The notes beneath the pieces are model-generated. The model worked only from the letters and a program-made list of their open reading frames with translations, was not told the DNA's origin and did no database searches. Shown piece by piece: positions 61,061-64,000 of a stretch of 64,000 bases of DNA (its first letter is position 1; each line of letters starts with the position of its first letter). The stretch lies in contig OX326956.1 in the NCBI GenBank assembly GCA_946800325.1, forward strand, positions 12,441,167 to 12,505,166. The letters run 5' to 3'. Position numbers and translations under genes: made by a program. The DNA comes from Luzula sylvatica (taxonomy: Eukaryota > Streptophyta > Magnoliopsida > Poales > Juncaceae).

Positions 61061-62180
61061 TTGGAATTTGAGTATTAGGTTGTTGTGAGAAGGAGATGTT
61101 AATAAAATGCATTAGTGTCAAGTATATTATGAAAGATATTTATTGATTATCTAAAATTCTTGATTTATATATAATTTTAGAGAACAATACTTCTAATACT
61201 TCTAATGATACTATTTCGAAGCGGAGCGAGACCTTCTAGAGTTCTAGTTACATTTAAAGCAATATTCACACAATTGTAAACCAATGCAGTACAACATAAT
61301 TATTTATAATCTTTTAGGTGGAATATTAAGAATATATACATTTTCCATTAATTATTCTTACTTAAATTTTTTCATAACAAAATTACATAAATAAATTGAA
61401 GGCATATTTCATTCGTGTCCGAACAAAATATCAAAATACGTTGTATACCCTTCGGAGTGAGAATGACATGAATAATTATATAAAATAAAATAAGAAATAT
61501 TTGTACATTTTACTACACCATAAAGTCTTTAAAATTAATTGTGATTTTTAATTTATATTACATATTAGAAATATCAAATGATAGTTCAACCGAAATTAAA
61601 ACAAAATGACTACTATGGTATTTTTCAAACTTTTATAGGACTATGCATATTATCTTCATTTTTATAGCAATATATATGTGTGATATATTTTTTTGTCTTA
61701 TAAAGATATATCGAATAAATGATATTATGTCTATTTTAAATGTTAATGCATTTGAATTAATAAAAGAATGTTTTAATAGAAAACAATTCATCAACAAACC
61801 CCAACATTTTTAAATATTTAAATATTCCTTCTCACTTATCATACTGAATTTCGGGCGATGCTATAGCGTCGCTACAGAACGCCATATTCGTATATTATTA
61901 AATGATCTAAATTTTCGTTTAATAATTTTCATATGATAATTCATAATATATCTCATCAAAATATAAGAAGCTGGAAAAATAAAATTCAAATATTTCCCAA
62001 CCAAAGAATAGAATTCGGTTCTTTGGTTTGTTTTATATCCGGTATTTCAGTTCCGGATTTTTCTAGAACCCTAAAACCGAGAACTGAATTTCCGAATCTT
62101 ACCATCCTAAAAGGCTAAGCCCCCAGTAAAGAAGATAATTCACTCCATTGCTCAAACTCACGCTCGTGAAACAGGAAGAA
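61061..62180. other. FeSOD upstream region
   Basis: AT-rich sequence homologous in patches to 58,140-59,230. Nearest the gene lie TTCTAGAACCCTAAAACCGA (62,071-62,090), which includes the AACCCTA motif common in plant promoters of growth genes, and the 5' leader up to the ATG at 62,181. No other gene seen. Confidence 0.5.
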
Positions 62181-62253
62181 ATGCAGGCAGCAGTGGTCAC
62201 CTGCGCCGTCTCCTCCTCCACCTTCCTCCTCCCCTCACGCACCTCTTTGGTCC

Positions 62254-62327
<74 letters not shown>

Positions 62328-63796
62328 GTTTATCCAATCTCTACGGTAACCAAGTATCTAAAATTCGAAGTATACTTGCTTGACAGAGGAAAAAAGGTGG
62401 CTTATCTCATAGAGTCAAATTACGGTGTGTACCCACCTCGTCCGACATCGAGATAGAGATCGACACGGACACCGAAACTGCCGAACCCGACCCAATTGTG
62501 CCGGACCCTATCACGATGAAAAAACCTCCTTACAATTCGGTAAAAGAGAATTCGTCAACCCAATTTCCTTCTTCATAATCTAAGCTTTCTCTTTTCTTTG
62601 AATTCGTAATAAAATATAAAATAGCGTGCATTGGAGCCGTACTTAAGCAAGGAGACAATGGAGTACCACTGGAACAAGCTCTACAGAGACCATGTCGAAA
62701 GCCTCAACGGAATCATAAAAGGCACCGAATTCGCCGAGATGAGTTTGCCGAAGATGGTTAAAGTCTCGTACAACAAAGGCGATCCACTTCCATTCTTCAT
62801 CCACGCAGCTCAGGTTTCGCCACTTCGCACTCAACCTGTTCGACGAAATGCCGCATTTGCTAAAATCAATTTTTTTTGCAGGTGTGCAATCACGATTTCT
62901 TTTGGAAATCATTGAGGCCGAACGGTGGTCGAAGACCTAAAAGAGGAACGTTGAATCGTTTAATCAAAAGAGATTTCGGTTCGTTCGACGCGCTTAAAAG
63001 CGAGATAAAGAAAGCTGCTTCGACTCAATTCGGTTCTGGTTGGGTCTGGCTTGCATGTGAGTAATATAAAATCTCTATATTTCAAATTTACAGTTACATT
63101 TTTATTTTTTATGATTTCGTTTTAGACAAAGTAAATAATTTGAGCGTGGGAAATGCCATTAATCCTCGTCCATCACCCAAAGATAAGAGACTCGTGGTTA
63201 CAAACACTCCAAATGCAATTAATCCACTTGTTTGGGATTATTATGTAAGTTTACACTGCTTTTAGTTTTTACTAATATCGAAATACATTCTAATAAAATT
63301 CTCATATATTTTCTTAACAGCCTCTCCTTGCAATTGATCTTTGGGAGGTATTTTGTTTTTATTATTTTTTTCTATTTTATTTTTATTGAATTATACTAAC
63401 CATGTTGTGAACATACGTAACGTCGCCGAGTAGCACGCTTATTACACAGATTATCAGGTAATTAATTAATTTGTTAAAAAAAATATGAATATATTTCTAA
63501 TTCTTTTAACAAAAATAATATTTTAGAATAGAAGAGGAGATTACGTGTCGACGATTTTGGACAAGCTAGTTTCGTGGGAAGTGGTGAATGGACGACTCGA
63601 GAGCGTAATCAAATACCGAAACGCGGAGAATAGAAAAGCGTACAAAAAAATTATGCGAAGGAAATTATTGTTGGAGAAGATAAAAGAATTGGGGTTGCGT
63701 TCGATAAGACCGAAGGTGCGTAGAAGGAGGTTTAGCATGCGGAGAGGGAGAGGGCGAGGGAGAGGGAGAGGGAGGGGAAGAGGGAGAGGTCGTTAA
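62181..63796 (+). CDS. FSD2: Plastid iron superoxide dismutase (FSD2-like) with RG-rich tail, 373 aa
   Basis: Eight exons: 62,181-62,345; 62,387-62,539; 62,625-62,813; 62,882-63,056; 63,126-63,244; 63,321-63,347; 63,434-63,457; 63,527-63,796. All introns are GT-AG and phases fit. FeSODs convert superoxide to hydrogen peroxide and oxygen; FSD2 types act in chloroplast nucleoids. The N-terminus is a Ser-rich transit peptide with a Leu-Ser run coded by a CT microsatellite. The enzyme begins at [20 protein letters not shown]. Metal ligands are kept: His in EYHW, His in CNHDFFW, Asp and His in IDLWEHAYY; so is the AAQ Gln. Active-site neighbours differ from the family pattern GKHHxTYV, reading NKLYRDHV. 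The C-terminus extends about 50 residues with basic RRK-rich sequence and (RG)n ending GRGRGR. The symbol is by resemblance; FSD1 or FSD3 are less likely. Confidence 0.88.
62255..62324 (+). repeat. (TC)35 microsatellite inside FeSOD exon 1
   Basis: 70 bp of uninterrupted TC dinucleotides inside the coding part of exon 1, read as alternating Leu and Ser in the transit peptide. Changes in unit number not divisible by three would shift the frame upstream of the mature enzyme, so alleles may differ in function. Confidence 0.95.
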
Positions 63797-64000
63797 TGAT
63801 TTGTTTTATTATTTTATTTTCCCTTCGATTGTGAGTGATTAGCTTTAGGTTTATTTGTATTTGTGATTTTTTTTTGTTGGTTTTTTTTTTTTTGAAAAAA
63901 AAAATTGATGTTTCGTCATATATGTATCATTGTCGGCTACGACACCGTATTTGTATGCGTCAAGACCTCGATAGTTCATTATATTAAATTACGGGTCGAT
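63797..64000 (+). other. FeSOD 3' region
   Basis: Downstream of the SOD stop at 63,794-63,796. T-rich stretches and TTTATTTGTATTTGTG are consistent with a plant 3' UTR. Nothing else is recognised before the window ends. Confidence 0.5.

Larger units (their letters stand above)
57060..62115 (+). repeat. Tandem segmental duplication, about 2.9 kb offset
   Basis: Two diverged units can be followed in order. 57,100-57,420 matches 59,980-60,300 (RING 3' region). 57,600-57,880 matches 60,400-60,640 (TTTTCACATTCACACAA, then the CTTGTTCAG end). 58,140-58,170 matches 61,395-61,425. 58,860-59,230 matches 61,260-62,110 (CACATAATTGTAAACCAC, then ATATCCGG, CCGAGAACTGAATT). Each unit runs from a RING 3' end to a SOD 5' region. 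Unit 1 contains an extra LINE-like fragment at 58,184-58,690. This implies that a RING copy followed by a SOD copy was once tandemly duplicated. Confidence 0.7.

Noticed and set aside
62099..62326. Minus-strand Arg-Glu repeat protein
   Set aside because: It is the shadow of the (TC)n run in FeSOD exon 1.
40793..64000. tRNA, rRNA or snRNA genes
   Set aside because: I looked for cloverleaf boxes and conserved rRNA stretches while reading and saw none. A tRNA or covariance-model search would be decisive.

Overview
The window is nuclear DNA of a flowering plant, most likely a eudicot. The signs are intron-rich genes with plant splice sites, a plastid-targeted iron superoxide dismutase, F-box/FBA genes, a plant-type RING-H2 ligase, FAR1/MULE, copia and LINE remnants, and several MITEs. 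It reads like the edge of a satellite block, possibly centromeric or pericentromeric, meeting a gene-poor and heavily duplicated flank.

Bases 1 to about 40,790 are one AT-rich tandem satellite with a monomer of about 175 bp, continuing off the left end. From 1 to about 22 kb the monomers are arranged mainly as a four-monomer higher-order repeat (HOR) of about 698 bp. From 22 to 29 kb the HOR length varies in whole-monomer steps (3 to 7). Beyond 30 kb monomers are more diverged and longer periods appear: about 1.37 kb at 30 to 33 kb and about 2.34 kb at 33 to 38 kb. A 1.5 kb PIF/Harbinger-type element carrying a gene-like segment interrupts the array at 5,087-6,622. A non-satellite island of about 420 bp occurs twice (34,586 and 36,928) and was copied along with the 2.34 kb unit. 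The many 60-80 aa open frames in the array are by-products of the repeat, not genes.

From 40.8 to 64 kb I support three apparently intact genes. These are a RING-H2 E3 ligase (44,365-46,038, minus, six exons, 440 aa), the DNA polymerase delta small subunit POLD4 (48,046-48,515, plus, two exons, 128 aa), and a plastid FeSOD of the FSD2 type (62,181-63,796, plus, eight exons, 373 aa) with an unusual arginine-glycine tail. The rest is duplication debris. Two F-box/FBA copies lie in mirror orientation and each carries a different disabling lesion. Fragments of the RING gene lie at 41.3, 57.1 and 59.5 kb, a POLD4 3' fragment at 53.6 kb, and a SOD fragment at 59.2 kb fused to a RING fragment. The order F-box, POLD4-downstream sequence, RING 3' end is mirrored left and right of about 47.5 kb. 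A tandem duplication of about 2.9 kb lies at 57-63 kb.

Transposon insertions decorate this flank: a long-TIR Mutator-like element (46,926-47,794), a hAT MITE (49,773-49,981) inside a degenerate MULE/FAR1 transposase gene (48,805-50,791), a 164 bp MITE with recognisable empty paralogous sites (53,745-53,908), a copia integrase remnant, a hAT-like element (55,744-56,657) and a LINE-type zf-RVT remnant. All exon boundaries, target duplications and periods were read by eye; no alignment or database search was run.
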